Shown piece by piece: positions 49,868-58,744 of a DNA stretch of 64,000 nucleotides. The notes under the pieces were generated by a model. It made no database searches, was not told the DNA's origin, and saw only the letters and a program-made list of their open reading frames with translations. The DNA lies in assembly GCF_006715725.1 (NCBI RefSeq), contig NZ_VFNU01000001.1, forward strand, positions 4,154,001-4,218,000, given 5' to 3'. The stretch's first letter is position 1. Every line of letters starts with the position of its first letter. The stretch is from Nocardioides sp. SLBN-35. Its GTDB lineage: Bacteria; Actinomycetota; Actinomycetes; Propionibacteriales; Nocardioidaceae. Made by a program: the position numbers and the translations under genes.

Positions 49868-50839
49868 CTAGAAGGTGAGGGCGACCTTGCCGGCCCCGCT
49901 CATCGGGTCGCCGGCGAGGGCGAAGGCGTCCGCGATCTGCTCCAGCCCGAACCGGTGGGTGATCATCGTCGGCGCGTCCGCCGGAGCCGCCGCGACCAGG
50001 TCGACCGCGTCGACGAAGGACGAGAGACCCTCCTCCGACTGGGCGTTCCAGGTCATGTCGATGGTCGCCCGCTTGCGGAACACCGTGTGCAGCGGCCAGG
50101 TGGCCGGGCCGTCGTCCTCGTAGAGGCCGAACAGCCCGATCCGGCCCTCGTCACGCACCATCCGCATGACCTGGTGCCGGGTGGCGTCGGTGCCGGCGGC
50201 CTCGATGGCCAGCTCCACGCCGATCCCCCCGGTGATCTCGTCGACCACGTCGACGATGTCCTCGCCGGGGGCGTGCACGACCCGGGTGGCGCCGTACGAC
50301 GTCGCGGTGGCCAGCCGCGCCGGGGACAGGTCGCTCACGATCACCTGCGCGAAGCCCGCACGGCGCAGCAGCTGGACGAACGCCAGGCCGGCGGGCCCGG
50401 TGCCGACCACGGCGGCCGCGCGCGGCTCGGCGGTGGCAGGCAGCCGCACCGACGGCCAGAACCGCTTCATCGCGAAGACCGCGGTGCCGAGCTGCTGGGC
50501 GAGCACCAGCCGCTCGGGCGCGCCCTCCGGCACGGGTACGACGGCCGAGGGTGGCAGCACCTGGAGGTCGGCGAAGCAGGCAGCGGCCGCGGCGGGTGGG
50601 GCGCACAGGACCCGCGTCCCCACGGCCACGACCGGCGAGCGGCTCTCGACCACGACGCCGACCGCCTCGTGGCCGGGGCCGCCCGGGAGTCCGTTGCCGC
50701 CCTCGGACACGACGTGGAGGTCGGAGCCGCAGATCGCGGCGACCTCCGTGCGGATCAGCAGCTCTCCCGGCGCGGGGGCCGGGTCGGGGGCGTCGACGAC
50801 CTCGAGCCGGCCCGGCGCCGTGACCGACGCGGCCCGCAT
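49868..50839 (-). CDS. Zinc-type alcohol dehydrogenase-like protein (MDR family)
   Basis: The 323-residue medium-chain dehydrogenase keeps the catalytic-zinc motifs AAICGSDLHVV and GPGHEAVGVVVE and the cofactor loop VVGTGPAGLAFVQL. The four-Cys structural-zinc lobe that follows GHE in typical members is missing: the segment reads VLCAPPAAAAACFADLQ. It is therefore about 30 residues shorter than usual. Start ATG at 50839 shares one base with the upstream acyl-CoA synthetase stop. Probably oxidises an alcohol intermediate of the local pathway. Confidence 0.82.
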   Translation of the reverse strand: MRAASVTAPGRLEVVDAPDPAPAPGELLIRTEVAAICGSDLHVVSEGGNGLPGGPGHEAVGVVVESRSPVVAVGTRVLCAPPAAAAACFADLQVLPPSAVVPVPEGAPERLVLAQQLGTAVFAMKRFWPSVRLPATAEPRAAAVVGTGPAGLAFVQLLRRAGFAQVIVSDLSPARLATATSYGATRVVHAPGEDIVDVVDEITGGIGVELAIEAAGTDATRHQVMRMVRDEGRIGLFGLYEDDGPATWPLHTVFRKRATIDMTWNAQSEEGLSSFVDAVDLVAAAPADAPTMITHRFGLEQIADAFALAGDPMSGAGKVALTF

Positions 50840-52338
50840 CAGGCGCCCGCGATCTGGGCCGACAGCGCCCGTCGCTGCACCTGCCCGGTCGCGGCGGTGC
50901 GGGGGATGGCCGGCACGCCGACGACCATCCGCGGATGCTTGTGCCGGGCCAGCCGGCCGTCGAGCAGCCGGCGCACGGCCTCGACGTCGGGCACCGGGCC
51001 GCCGGCGGACGACACGGCCAGGCAGACCACCTCGCCCCACCGATCGTCCGGTACGCCGACCACCGCGTAGTCCGCGCAGCCGGGCAGTCCGCGCAGCGCC
51101 GCCTCGACCTCGGTCGGCCACACGCTCTCCCCGCCGCTGCGGATCATCTCGCTGACCCGGCCGGTGATGAAGAGGTAGCCGTCCTCGTCGATGTGCCCGA
51201 CGTCGCCCGAGTAGTAGACCCCGTCGCCGAGGACCTGCGCGGTGTCCTCCGGCCGGTCGAGGTAGCCGTTCATCAGGGTCGGCGACGCGACCCGGATCTC
51301 GCCGTCCTCGGCGGTCCACAACACGCCCGGCGGAGTCGCCAGGCCGACGCTGCCGGGACGGGTGTCCAGGTGGGCGTGCGCGTCGTGGAGCCGGGCCATC
51401 GAGCCGGCCTCGGTGGTGCCGTACAGCACCGTCGTGGTCGCCTGCGGCACCCGGGTCCTGATCCGCTCCAGCAGCGTCGGCGAGACCCGCGACGTACCGG
51501 TGTCGGCGTGGAACAGCGAGGACAGGTCGGCCTGGACGTCGGTCGCGTCGAGCACGCGCTCCCACACCGCGGGGATCGCGTAGAACGCCGACGCCCGCCA
51601 GCGCTCGACCGCGGTCAGCAGCTCGACCGGGTCGGCGCGGTGCACGAGGTGGATCGCACGGCCGTTCTGCCACGCCTCCATCACGTAGTGCCAGCCGCCG
51701 TAGTGGAACAGCGGGAAGCCGGTCACCAGGCCGGCCCTGCCGCGCATCGCCTGCCCGAAGGTCCCGCCGCCGGCGGCCGAGCGCAGCCAGCTCGCGCGGT
51801 GGCTGACCAGCGCGCCCTTCGGCCGCCCCGTGCTGCCACTGGTCAGGTAGAGGATGTGCGGCGCCGTGTCGTCGATCGCGACCCCGAGCGGCTCGGGCGA
51901 GAGCCGGGCGCAGAGCGCGTCCAGGTCCGCGCCCGGCACCATGCCGTCCGCGTCGAACACCGCCAGCGGGATCTCCCGCTCACGCGCCAGCTGCTCGGCC
52001 TCGTCGAGATGCTCGAGGTCGGTGACCAGCAGCCGCGGGGCGACGTAGTCCAGCACCCCGGCCAGCTCGGCCGCGGGCAGCGACGGGTTGAGCGGCGCGA
52101 AGACCGCCCCGACCCGCCCGGCGCCGAGGAACCCGTCGAGGGCGCGCAACGACGGCGCTGCCCACCAGGCGATCGTGTCCCCTGCCCCCAGGCCGAGCGT
52201 CGCGAACGAGCGGGCCGCTCGGTTGCCTGCGTCGTCGAGCTCGGCGAAGCTGACGACCCGCAGGCCGAGGGTGGCCGCCGGCGCGGTCGGCCGGACCCGG
52301 GCGAAGCGGGCGACGGTGGTGGGGATGTCCAGGGTCAC
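50839..52338 (-). CDS. Acyl-CoA synthetase (AMP-forming)
   Basis: The 499-residue ANL enzyme has LYLTSGSTGRPKGALVSH (ATP loop), YGTTEAGSMARL, YYSGDVGHIDEDGYLFITGR (hinge region) and the C-terminal lysine region RTAATGQVQRRAL, where the usual Gly-Lys is Gly-Gln, so the catalytic lysine should be checked. The compact size fits medium-chain or aromatic acid ligases. It lies between two MDR dehydrogenase genes on one leftward transcript, with overlaps at both ends. Confidence 0.88.
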   Translation of the reverse strand: MTLDIPTTVARFARVRPTAPAATLGLRVVSFAELDDAGNRAARSFATLGLGAGDTIAWWAAPSLRALDGFLGAGRVGAVFAPLNPSLPAAELAGVLDYVAPRLLVTDLEHLDEAEQLAREREIPLAVFDADGMVPGADLDALCARLSPEPLGVAIDDTAPHILYLTSGSTGRPKGALVSHRASWLRSAAGGGTFGQAMRGRAGLVTGFPLFHYGGWHYVMEAWQNGRAIHLVHRADPVELLTAVERWRASAFYAIPAVWERVLDATDVQADLSSLFHADTGTSRVSPTLLERIRTRVPQATTTVLYGTTEAGSMARLHDAHAHLDTRPGSVGLATPPGVLWTAEDGEIRVASPTLMNGYLDRPEDTAQVLGDGVYYSGDVGHIDEDGYLFITGRVSEMIRSGGESVWPTEVEAALRGLPGCADYAVVGVPDDRWGEVVCLAVSSAGGPVPDVEAVRRLLDGRLARHKHPRMVVGVPAIPRTAATGQVQRRALSAQIAGA

Positions 52339-53435
52339 GACAGCTCCATCTGCGCGGGGTTGATCGCGTCGTACGTGCTCTTGTGCTGGGTGATGTCCAT
52401 CGCCTCGTGGATGGCGTCCAGCCCCTGCACGGTATGCGTGATGAGGGCCTCGGGGTCGACCAGGTTCCGCTGGACGAGCCCGAAGCAGTGCTCGAAGACG
52501 GTCGCGGCACAGGCGTGGTCACCGGCGCCGGAGCGCGGGTGGATCAGGGTCACGGACTTGCTGCGCAGCAGTCCGGTCGGCAGCGGCGCGTGCGCGTCGA
52601 GGACCGACACCATCGCGATCCGGCCGCCGCGGCGCACGGCCTGCGCGGCCAGCTCGACGGTGCTCAGCCCGGCCAGGCCGAGGTCCGCGCTGCCGCCGGC
52701 CGTCTCGACGACGACGTCGAACCCGATCCCGCCGGTCAGCTCCTCGACCGCCGCAAGGACGTCGGAGCCGGCGTCGATCAGCGCGTCCGCGCCGAACCGC
52801 CCGCCCAGCTCGAGCTTGCGCGGGCTGTGGGTCGACAGGGCGACCAGGCCCGCATTGCCGTGCCGCGCGACCGCGACGCCGAGCAGGCCCATCACGCCGC
52901 CGCCCAGCACGAGGACCGACTCCCCCGGTCGTACGTCGAGCGCGGCGTGGGCGTGCACCGCGCCGGCCAGCGGCTGGATGGCCGCGGCCGCCGCGAGGGA
53001 GACCCCGTCCGGCACCGCCACCACCGCCGAGGCCGGTACGACGAGCCGCTCGGCCAGCGCGCCCGGCCGGGTGAACCCGATGATCGCCGGGGCGACGCAG
53101 GCGCTCGCCCAGGACCGCCGGCAGGCCGCGCAGGTGCCGCAGGGCAGCGTCTCGACGGCAGTCACCCGCTGCCCGACCTCGAGCCCGCGCACGTCGGCGC
53201 CGACCTCCGCGATCACGCCGGCGAACTCGTGTCCGCCGAACTGCACCGGCCCGTCCTCGAGCCGCCGGGCGAGCTGGTCGCTCAGCGCGACGTCCGCGCC
53301 GGCCATCAGCATGCACTCGGTGACGCTGAGCTGGACCCGGCGCACCTCGATCACCACCTCACCGGGCCCGCACACCGGTTCCGCGACCTCGGCGACGTCC
53401 ACGACGAAGCCCGGCTTCACCACCACTGCCTGCAC
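52335..53435 (-). CDS. Zinc-dependent alcohol dehydrogenase (MDR family)
   Basis: The roughly 366-residue enzyme has FGGHEFAGVIAEVG (catalytic zinc), a full structural-zinc lobe (LPCGTCAACRRSWASACV) and the cofactor loop VLVLGGGVMGLLGVAV. The usual first catalytic Cys-Gly is replaced by VTECMLMAG. The GTG at 53435 is preferred because GAGAGG lies 8 bases upstream; GTG at 53444 is an alternative. It is the first gene of the leftward dehydrogenase-ligase-dehydrogenase unit and faces the ABC transporter operon. Confidence 0.85.
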   Translation of the reverse strand: MQAVVVKPGFVVDVAEVAEPVCGPGEVVIEVRRVQLSVTECMLMAGADVALSDQLARRLEDGPVQFGGHEFAGVIAEVGADVRGLEVGQRVTAVETLPCGTCAACRRSWASACVAPAIIGFTRPGALAERLVVPASAVVAVPDGVSLAAAAAIQPLAGAVHAHAALDVRPGESVLVLGGGVMGLLGVAVARHGNAGLVALSTHSPRKLELGGRFGADALIDAGSDVLAAVEELTGGIGFDVVVETAGGSADLGLAGLSTVELAAQAVRRGGRIAMVSVLDAHAPLPTGLLRSKSVTLIHPRSGAGDHACAATVFEHCFGLVQRNLVDPEALITHTVQGLDAIHEAMDITQHKSTYDAINPAQMELS

Positions 53436-53595
53436 CAGCAACACCTCTCGATCTCCGCACGATCAGGACCAAGCAAGGGCTTGTGTAACCCACGTCACGG
53501 TGATTCAATCACGCTCATTGAATTTTGAATACAAAGTTCATTATTCAGAATCCAGCAGGTCTCGGACAGGAACAACCGAAAGGTCCAGCACAGTG
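53436..53595. promoter_or_regulatory. AT-rich divergent control region of the catabolic unit
   Basis: This 160-base gap is unusually AT-rich for the window. TTGAAT (53518-53523) and TATTCA (53542-53547, 18-base spacer) could form the rightward promoter. ATTTTGAATACAAAG (53522-53536 region) contains TTTG-AATA-CAAA symmetry and overlaps that promoter. The AATACA part recurs upstream of the oxidoreductase operon at 58154-58159, so the GntR regulator may bind both. Confidence 0.5.
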
Positions 53596-54786
53596 ATGCG
53601 AGCCAGAGTGACGATCGCCGGCCTCCTGACCCTCACCCTCGGTGCGGCGCTCACCGGCTGCGGAGGCTCCTCCGCGGGCGACGACGGCGCGGACACGGTC
53701 GTGATCGGCCTCGTCTGCGACACCACCGGCCCCGGCGCCGGCTACGCCACCCCCGCCTGCAACGCCACCAAGGCGACCATCGACGAGGTCAATGCCGACG
53801 GCGGCGTCGACGGCAAGAAGATCAAGGTCGTCCAGGGCAACGACGAGAGCGACCCGACCAAGACGCCGACCGTGATCCAGAAGATGGTCAGCCAGGGCGC
53901 CGACGCGCTCATCATGCTGACCAGCAGCGCGGGCGTGCTGCAGGCCAAGTCGCTCATCGAGCGGACCCGGATCCCGGTCTTCATGTCGGTCGCCGCCAAC
54001 CCGCTGGTGACCGAGCCGCCGAGCAACACCTACCTCTACCAGCTCGGTACGCCGACCTCGGACTGGGCGAGGGTCTACTGCGAGGCGTTCGACTCCCTCG
54101 GTGCGAAGAAGGTCGCCTTCCTGCAGGACAGCTCGCCCTCCCAGGTGCAGTTCAACCAGGGCCTGATCGACGGCCTCGACTGCGTCGACCTCGAGGTCGT
54201 CAACGGCGCCATCGACGCCACCGACCTGAGCCCGGAGGTGGCCAAGATCGAGAAGTCCGGTGCCGACGCCGTGCTCGTCGCGACCCAGAACGCCAACTTC
54301 GACGTCCTCGCCCAGAACACCCTGCACCAGCAGCTTCCCGGCGTGCCCCGGTTCACCGAGCTGCTGCTGAGCTCGCTGCCGTCGGCCTGGAAGCAGGCGC
54401 AGCCCGGCGCCCTCGAGGGCCTGGTCGGCCTGGCCGGCACCACCGACACCAACCCGAAGACCGTCGAGGTCGCGAAGCTCTTCGCCGAGACGGAGGGCGC
54501 CGACTTCCAGGTCAACAACTTCTGGACCCAGTCGTACGACGCCGTCCAGCTGCTCAAGCAGGCCATCGAGTCGGCCGGCAGCACCGACGGCACGAAGGTG
54601 AACGACGCGCTGCAGCAGATCACCGACTACGAGGCAGCGTCCGGCTACCCGGGGTTCACGCTCTCCTTCGGCAAGGACAAGCACCTCGGCGCGGACGGCA
54701 TCTGCGGGCTGGTGCTGGTCACCTGGGGCGCGGACAACACCGTGACCGGCCCCTGGGCGGACTACACGCCGGACTGCGCGGCATGA
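53596..54786 (+). CDS. Liv-type ABC transporter substrate-binding lipoprotein
   Basis: The 396-residue protein has a signal with lipobox ALTGC (Cys about residue 19), a Gly/Ser linker and a type I periplasmic binding fold (VVIGLVCDTTGPGAGYATPA, IDEVNADGGVDGKKIKVV). It belongs to the branched-chain amino acid/amide/aromatic acid binding group (Peripla_BP_6). Two Cys pairs may form disulfides in the mature domain. It delivers substrate to the LivHMFG-type importer encoded next; its stop overlaps the permease start. Confidence 0.9.
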   Translation: MRARVTIAGLLTLTLGAALTGCGGSSAGDDGADTVVIGLVCDTTGPGAGYATPACNATKATIDEVNADGGVDGKKIKVVQGNDESDPTKTPTVIQKMVSQGADALIMLTSSAGVLQAKSLIERTRIPVFMSVAANPLVTEPPSNTYLYQLGTPTSDWARVYCEAFDSLGAKKVAFLQDSSPSQVQFNQGLIDGLDCVDLEVVNGAIDATDLSPEVAKIEKSGADAVLVATQNANFDVLAQNTLHQQLPGVPRFTELLLSSLPSAWKQAQPGALEGLVGLAGTTDTNPKTVEVAKLFAETEGADFQVNNFWTQSYDAVQLLKQAIESAGSTDGTKVNDALQQITDYEAASGYPGFTLSFGKDKHLGADGICGLVLVTWGADNTVTGPWADYTPDCAA

Positions 54787-55655
54787 CGAATCCGCAGCTG
54801 TGGATCGCCGTGGTCGAGAACGGGTGCTTCTTCGCCCTTCTCGGCCTGGCGTTCTACTTCAACCTGACCGGCGCGGGGTTCTTCAACTTCGCGATCGGCG
54901 CGATCGCCATGGCGTCCGCGTTCGTCGGGAGCTGGCTGGTGACCGAGCACGGCCTGAGCCGGCCCGTCGCGGGCCTGGTCGGGGTGCTCGGCGCCGTCGC
55001 GATCGGGGTGGTGATGGAGCTCGCCGTCGTCCGGCCGGTCCAGGCCCGCGGCGAGGGCGAGCTGTCCGCCCTCGTCGCGGTCGGGGCCAGCCTGTTCGCG
55101 ATCATCCAGCTGTGCGGGCTGTTCCTCGGCCACGAGGCGCGCCCCGGCCAGCCGGTGTGGACGACCTCCCCGTTCTCGCTGGGCTCGGCGCGGATCAGCT
55201 CGACCGTCGTCCCTCTCGTCGTGATCACCGCCGTCCTGTTCACCGCGGCGTACGTCGCGCTGCGCCACACCCGGCTGGGCCGGCTCACCCGGGCGATCGG
55301 CAACGACACCGAGGCCGCGCGGGTGCTCGGCCTGCCCATCAACACCGCCCGGCTGCTGTCCTTCGCCGCGGCCGGGCTGATCGCCGCCCTCGCCGGGATC
55401 ACCTTCGCCGGCCGCAGCGGTGTCAGCCCCGACAACGCGCTGCACTGGACCATCACCGGCTTCCTGGCGCTCGTCATCGGCGGCACCGGCACGGTGTGGG
55501 CGCCCCTGCTCGGCGGCGCGCTGCTGGCGCTGGCCAACGTGTTCATCCCCTTCTACTTCGGAGGTGATGTGCTCGCCTACGGCCTCGTCGTCGTCGCCAT
55601 GCTGTTCTTCGCCTTCCGCCCCGAAGGCGTCTTCGCACCGCGGGTGCGCGTGTGA
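54783..55655 (+). CDS. livH: LivH-type ABC permease
   Basis: The 290-residue membrane protein has about eight hydrophobic segments and LivH landmarks: FYFNLTGAGFFNFAIGAIAM, TEAARVLGLPINTARLLSFA (EAA-like coupling loop) and ALVIGGTGTVWAPLLGGALL. It is the first of the two inner-membrane channel subunits. ATGA overlap with the binding-protein gene; its stop overlaps the livM GTG. Confidence 0.92.
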   Translation: MTNPQLWIAVVENGCFFALLGLAFYFNLTGAGFFNFAIGAIAMASAFVGSWLVTEHGLSRPVAGLVGVLGAVAIGVVMELAVVRPVQARGEGELSALVAVGASLFAIIQLCGLFLGHEARPGQPVWTTSPFSLGSARISSTVVPLVVITAVLFTAAYVALRHTRLGRLTRAIGNDTEAARVLGLPINTARLLSFAAAGLIAALAGITFAGRSGVSPDNALHWTITGFLALVIGGTGTVWAPLLGGALLALANVFIPFYFGGDVLAYGLVVVAMLFFAFRPEGVFAPRVRV

Positions 55656-56608
55656 GCGCCCGGATCCAGAGCGCCGCCGGCATCCTCGGTCTCGCGCTCC
55701 TGGTGCTGTGGGCCGGCGAGGACCTCTACCGCAGCAGCCTGCTGATCACCATGCTGACCTATGCGCTGATCGCGCTCGGCATGTACGTCCCGTTCGTGCT
55801 GGCAGGCTCGCTCTCCCTGTCCTACAGCGCCTACGCCGCCACCGGTGGGTACGCCGTCGCGATCGGCTCCGCCCACGCCGGATGGCCGCTGTGGCTGGGC
55901 ATGCTGGTCGCCCCGCCGGTCGCGGCCGTGATCGCGGTCGTGCTCGGTGCCGCGACGATGCGGCTGTCCGGCTTCTACCTCGGCGCGGTGACCCTGCTCT
56001 TCGCGGAGGCGTTCATCCAGCTGCTCGGCAACCTCGACATCACCGGCGGACCGAGCGGAATCATCGGGCTGCCCCTGCTGTCCTTCGGCGGCTGGGAGCC
56101 GTCGCCCTTCCAGGTCGTGCTGATGGCGACGGTGCTCACCGGCCTGCTCGCCTTCGCGCTCGACCGGCTGCGTCGCAGCCCGTGGGGCGTGGTGGTCCGG
56201 GCCTCGCGCGAGGTGCCGATCGCGGTCGACACCGCCGGAGTGTCCGTGTCGCTGCTCAACCTGGTCGCCCTCGGCGTCGGCGCCGCGATCGCCTCGCTGG
56301 GCGGTGCGCTCTTCACGGCGTACGTCGGCGCGGTGAACCCGGAGACGTTCAGCGTGAACGTGATCTTCCTGGCCGTCTTCATGCCGCTCATCGGCGGCAT
56401 CGGCAGCCCGTGGGGCGCGGTTCTCGGCGCGGTGATCGTGGTCGACCTGACCCTCAACGTCGACGCACTGTCCTCCAGCGGGACCCTGCTGGTCTCGCTG
56501 AGCGTGCTCGTGATCCTGGTGCTGTTCCCGCGCGGCGTGCTCGGCTTCGCCGGCACTCTCGCCCGCTCGGGTACGGCCCTCCTCCCGAAGCGAGGTGTCC
56601 GCACATGA
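55652..56608 (+). CDS. livM: LivM-type ABC permease
   Basis: The 318-residue membrane protein has about nine hydrophobic segments, the LivM-type LSYSAYAATGGYAVAIGS near residue 55, TGGPSGIIGLPLL, and the coupling loop REVPIAVDTAGVSVSLLNLV. It pairs with LivH. GTG start overlaps the livH stop. Confidence 0.92.
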   Translation: MSARIQSAAGILGLALLVLWAGEDLYRSSLLITMLTYALIALGMYVPFVLAGSLSLSYSAYAATGGYAVAIGSAHAGWPLWLGMLVAPPVAAVIAVVLGAATMRLSGFYLGAVTLLFAEAFIQLLGNLDITGGPSGIIGLPLLSFGGWEPSPFQVVLMATVLTGLLAFALDRLRRSPWGVVVRASREVPIAVDTAGVSVSLLNLVALGVGAAIASLGGALFTAYVGAVNPETFSVNVIFLAVFMPLIGGIGSPWGAVLGAVIVVDLTLNVDALSSSGTLLVSLSVLVILVLFPRGVLGFAGTLARSGTALLPKRGVRT

Positions 56609-57393
56609 CGACCGACGACCTGCTGCTGAGCGGCACCGGACTGCGCAAGAGCTACGGCGGCGTGCACGCCGTGAGCGACATGTCGCTGAGCCTGTACGCC
56701 GGCGAGGTGCTCGGCCTGATCGGCCCCAACGGCGCGGGGAAGACCACGCTGGTCGACCTCATCACCGGCGCCCAGGACGCCAACGGCGGCGAGCTGCTGC
56801 TGCGGGGGCAGCCCTTGCGCGGCGGCGCCGCCTCCCGGGCGGCGCACGGCCTGGCCCGTACCTTCCAGCACCCCCAGCTCGCCCACGACCTGACTGTCGC
56901 CGACAACCTGCTGCTCGGCGCCTTCGCGGCCCGGCACCGCGGCCTGGTGCCGCTGCTCACCGGGCTGGTCCGCGGCATCGTCCAGCCGCGATCGGCCGCC
57001 GACCGGGCCCTGGCCCAGCGGCTCGCGGACGAGGTCGGCCTGGCCGGCCTGGACCGCACCGCCGGCGACCTCACCCTCGGCGAGCAGCGACTGGTCGAGG
57101 TGGGCCGCGCCCTCGGCGCCGATCCCTGCGTCCTGCTCCTCGACGAGCCGTTCGCGGGCGCCGACGCCCACGGCGTCGCCGGCATCACCCGGGTGATCGA
57201 GCTGCTCCGCGGCCGCGGCCACGGCGTGATCCTGGTCGACCACAACGTCGACCTGGTCACCGGGCTCGCCGACCGGGTGCTGCTCATGGAGCGCGGCCGG
57301 CTGGCCTTCGAGGGCAGCCCGCGGGAGTGCCTCGCCAGCCCGGAGATGCAGCGCGTCTACTTCGGCACCACACCGGAAGGGGTCCCCTCATGA
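56605..57393 (+). CDS. livG: LivG-type ABC ATP-binding protein
   Basis: The 262-residue ATPase has Walker A GPNGAGKTT, Q-loop ARTFQHPQL, an atypical signature LTLGEQRLVE, Walker B VLLLDEPFAG and the switch His in ILVDHNVDLV. The family C-terminal helix after YFG is present. It overlaps livM at the 5' end and livF at the 3' end. Confidence 0.92.
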   Translation: MTTDDLLLSGTGLRKSYGGVHAVSDMSLSLYAGEVLGLIGPNGAGKTTLVDLITGAQDANGGELLLRGQPLRGGAASRAAHGLARTFQHPQLAHDLTVADNLLLGAFAARHRGLVPLLTGLVRGIVQPRSAADRALAQRLADEVGLAGLDRTAGDLTLGEQRLVEVGRALGADPCVLLLDEPFAGADAHGVAGITRVIELLRGRGHGVILVDHNVDLVTGLADRVLLMERGRLAFEGSPRECLASPEMQRVYFGTTPEGVPS

Positions 57394-58097
57394 CCCGGCT
57401 CGACATCGACGGCCTCACCGTGCGCTACGGCGGCGCGCTCGCCGTCGACGACCTCTCCCTCGCCGTCCCGGCCGGGCAGGTGACCGCCCTGGTCGGGCCG
57501 AACGGCGCCGGCAAGAGCAGCGCCGTGCTCGGCGCCTGCGGCACGGTCCGCGCGAGTGGGCGGGTGTCGCTGGGCGGCGAGCGGATCGACGGCTGGTCCC
57601 CCGGGCGTCGTACCCGGGGCGGACTGGCACTGGTCCCCCAGGGCCGCCAGCTGTTCTCCCGGCTCACCGTGCGCGAGAACCTGCTGATCGGCGCCGACCA
57701 GCTGCGGCTGCCGGCCCGCTCGGTCGCGGCGGCCGAGGAACGCTTCCCGATCCTCGGCGAGCGCCGCGGCAGCCTGGCCGGCGTGCTGAGCGGCGGCGAG
57801 CAGCAGATGCTCGCCGTGGCCCGGGCGCTGATGGGCTCGCCCCAGGTGCTGCTGCTCGACGAGCTGGTCACCGGCCTGGCGCCGCTGATCGTGCAGCAGC
57901 TCGCCGCCACCGTGCGCGAGCTCGCCGACGCCGGTCTCGCCGTCCTGGTGGCGGCGCCCGACCTGGTCGGGCTGCGCGAGGTCGTCGACCGCGGCTACGT
58001 GGTCGTGCGCGGGCGGGTCGTCGCCGACGTCGACGGCGGTCACCGGGCGCTGCAGGCGGCGTACGAGCGCGCGCTCGGCCTGGTCACCCAGGACTGA
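57390..58097 (+). CDS. livF: LivF-type ABC ATP-binding protein with altered switch region
   Basis: The 235-residue ATPase has Walker A GPNGAGKSS, a normal signature LSGGEQQMLAVARAL and Walker B VLLLDELVTGLAP. The Pro after the catalytic Glu is Leu, and the region that is usually VEQN in LivF reads VAAPD. ATP hydrolysis at this site may therefore be weak and the partner LivG may dominate. Last gene of the transporter operon; about 70 bases precede the oxidoreductase operon. Confidence 0.88.
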   Translation: MTRLDIDGLTVRYGGALAVDDLSLAVPAGQVTALVGPNGAGKSSAVLGACGTVRASGRVSLGGERIDGWSPGRRTRGGLALVPQGRQLFSRLTVRENLLIGADQLRLPARSVAAAEERFPILGERRGSLAGVLSGGEQQMLAVARALMGSPQVLLLDELVTGLAPLIVQQLAATVRELADAGLAVLVAAPDLVGLREVVDRGYVVVRGRVVADVDGGHRALQAAYERALGLVTQD

Positions 58098-58120
58098 GAC
58101 GCGGCTCACATGGCCCGGCA

Positions 58121-58168
58121 TTGCCGTTCACCCATTTGCATAATAAATTCAAAATACAGGAGGTGAAG
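58121..58168 (+). promoter_or_regulatory. Promoter and AT-rich operator of the 2-oxoacid oxidoreductase operon
   Basis: TTGCCG (58121-58126), a 17-base spacer and TAAATT (58144-58149) form a good promoter. The AT-rich tract CATAATAAATTCAAAATACA spans 58139-58158 and overlaps the -10. Its AATACA also occurs at the transporter promoter. A strong CAGGAGGTG lies 5 bases before the ATG at 58169. Confidence 0.6.
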
Positions 58169-58744
58169 ATGACGACCCCCACCCCGGAGCACGCGCTCAT
58201 GGTCACCGGCATCGGTGGCCAGGGCGTCCAACTACTCGCCAAGACCCTCGCCCAGGCACTCACCGTCCGGGGTCGCTACGCGATGCTCGGTGCCGAGTAC
58301 GGCGGCGAGATGCGCGGCGGGCCTACCCAGGCGACCGTCGTCGTCGGCGACGCGCCACTGCGCGCCCTGCCGATCGTGCCGCGCGCCCAGTCCGCGATCC
58401 TGATGCACGACCGCTACAGCGAGAACACGCTGGCCCGACTCGTCCCCGGCGGACTGTGCCTGGTGAACTCGTCGGTCGCTCCCGAGGGCTTCGCCGCCGA
58501 TCGCGACCCGGTCCTGGTGCCGGCCACCGCCCTGGCCCGCGACGCCGGGGTCGCCCAGGCCGGCAGCTTCGTGATGCTCGGCGCGTACGCCGCGCTCACC
58601 GGCGCGGCGACCCGGGACGAGCTGGTCGCCGCGATGACCGGCCTGCTGCCGCCGTACCGGCGCCAGCACGCGGACGGGAACGCCCGCGCCCTCGACCTCG
58701 GCATCGACCACGTCGCCCCCATCCCGACAGGAGCCCCCTCGTGA
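58169..58744 (+). CDS. 2-oxoacid:ferredoxin oxidoreductase, gamma subunit
   Basis: The 191-residue protein matches the pyruvate/ketoisovalerate oxidoreductase catalytic gamma domain: VTGIGGQGVQLLAKTLAQAL at the N-terminus, then GAEYGGEMRGGPTQATVVV and LVPGGLCLVNSS. In this enzyme class gamma binds near the CoA/TPP interface and completes the catalytic unit. The ATG at 58169 is chosen for its strong ribosome binding site. Coupled to the alpha-subunit gene by a GTGA overlap. Confidence 0.9.
   Translation: MTTPTPEHALMVTGIGGQGVQLLAKTLAQALTVRGRYAMLGAEYGGEMRGGPTQATVVVGDAPLRALPIVPRAQSAILMHDRYSENTLARLVPGGLCLVNSSVAPEGFAADRDPVLVPATALARDAGVAQAGSFVMLGAYAALTGAATRDELVAAMTGLLPPYRRQHADGNARALDLGIDHVAPIPTGAPS

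Noticed and set aside
53445..53595. Insertion-sequence end or attachment site suggested by the AT-rich patch
   Set aside because: No transposase, integrase, tRNA or target duplication is visible; promoter/operator features explain the AT-rich sequence.
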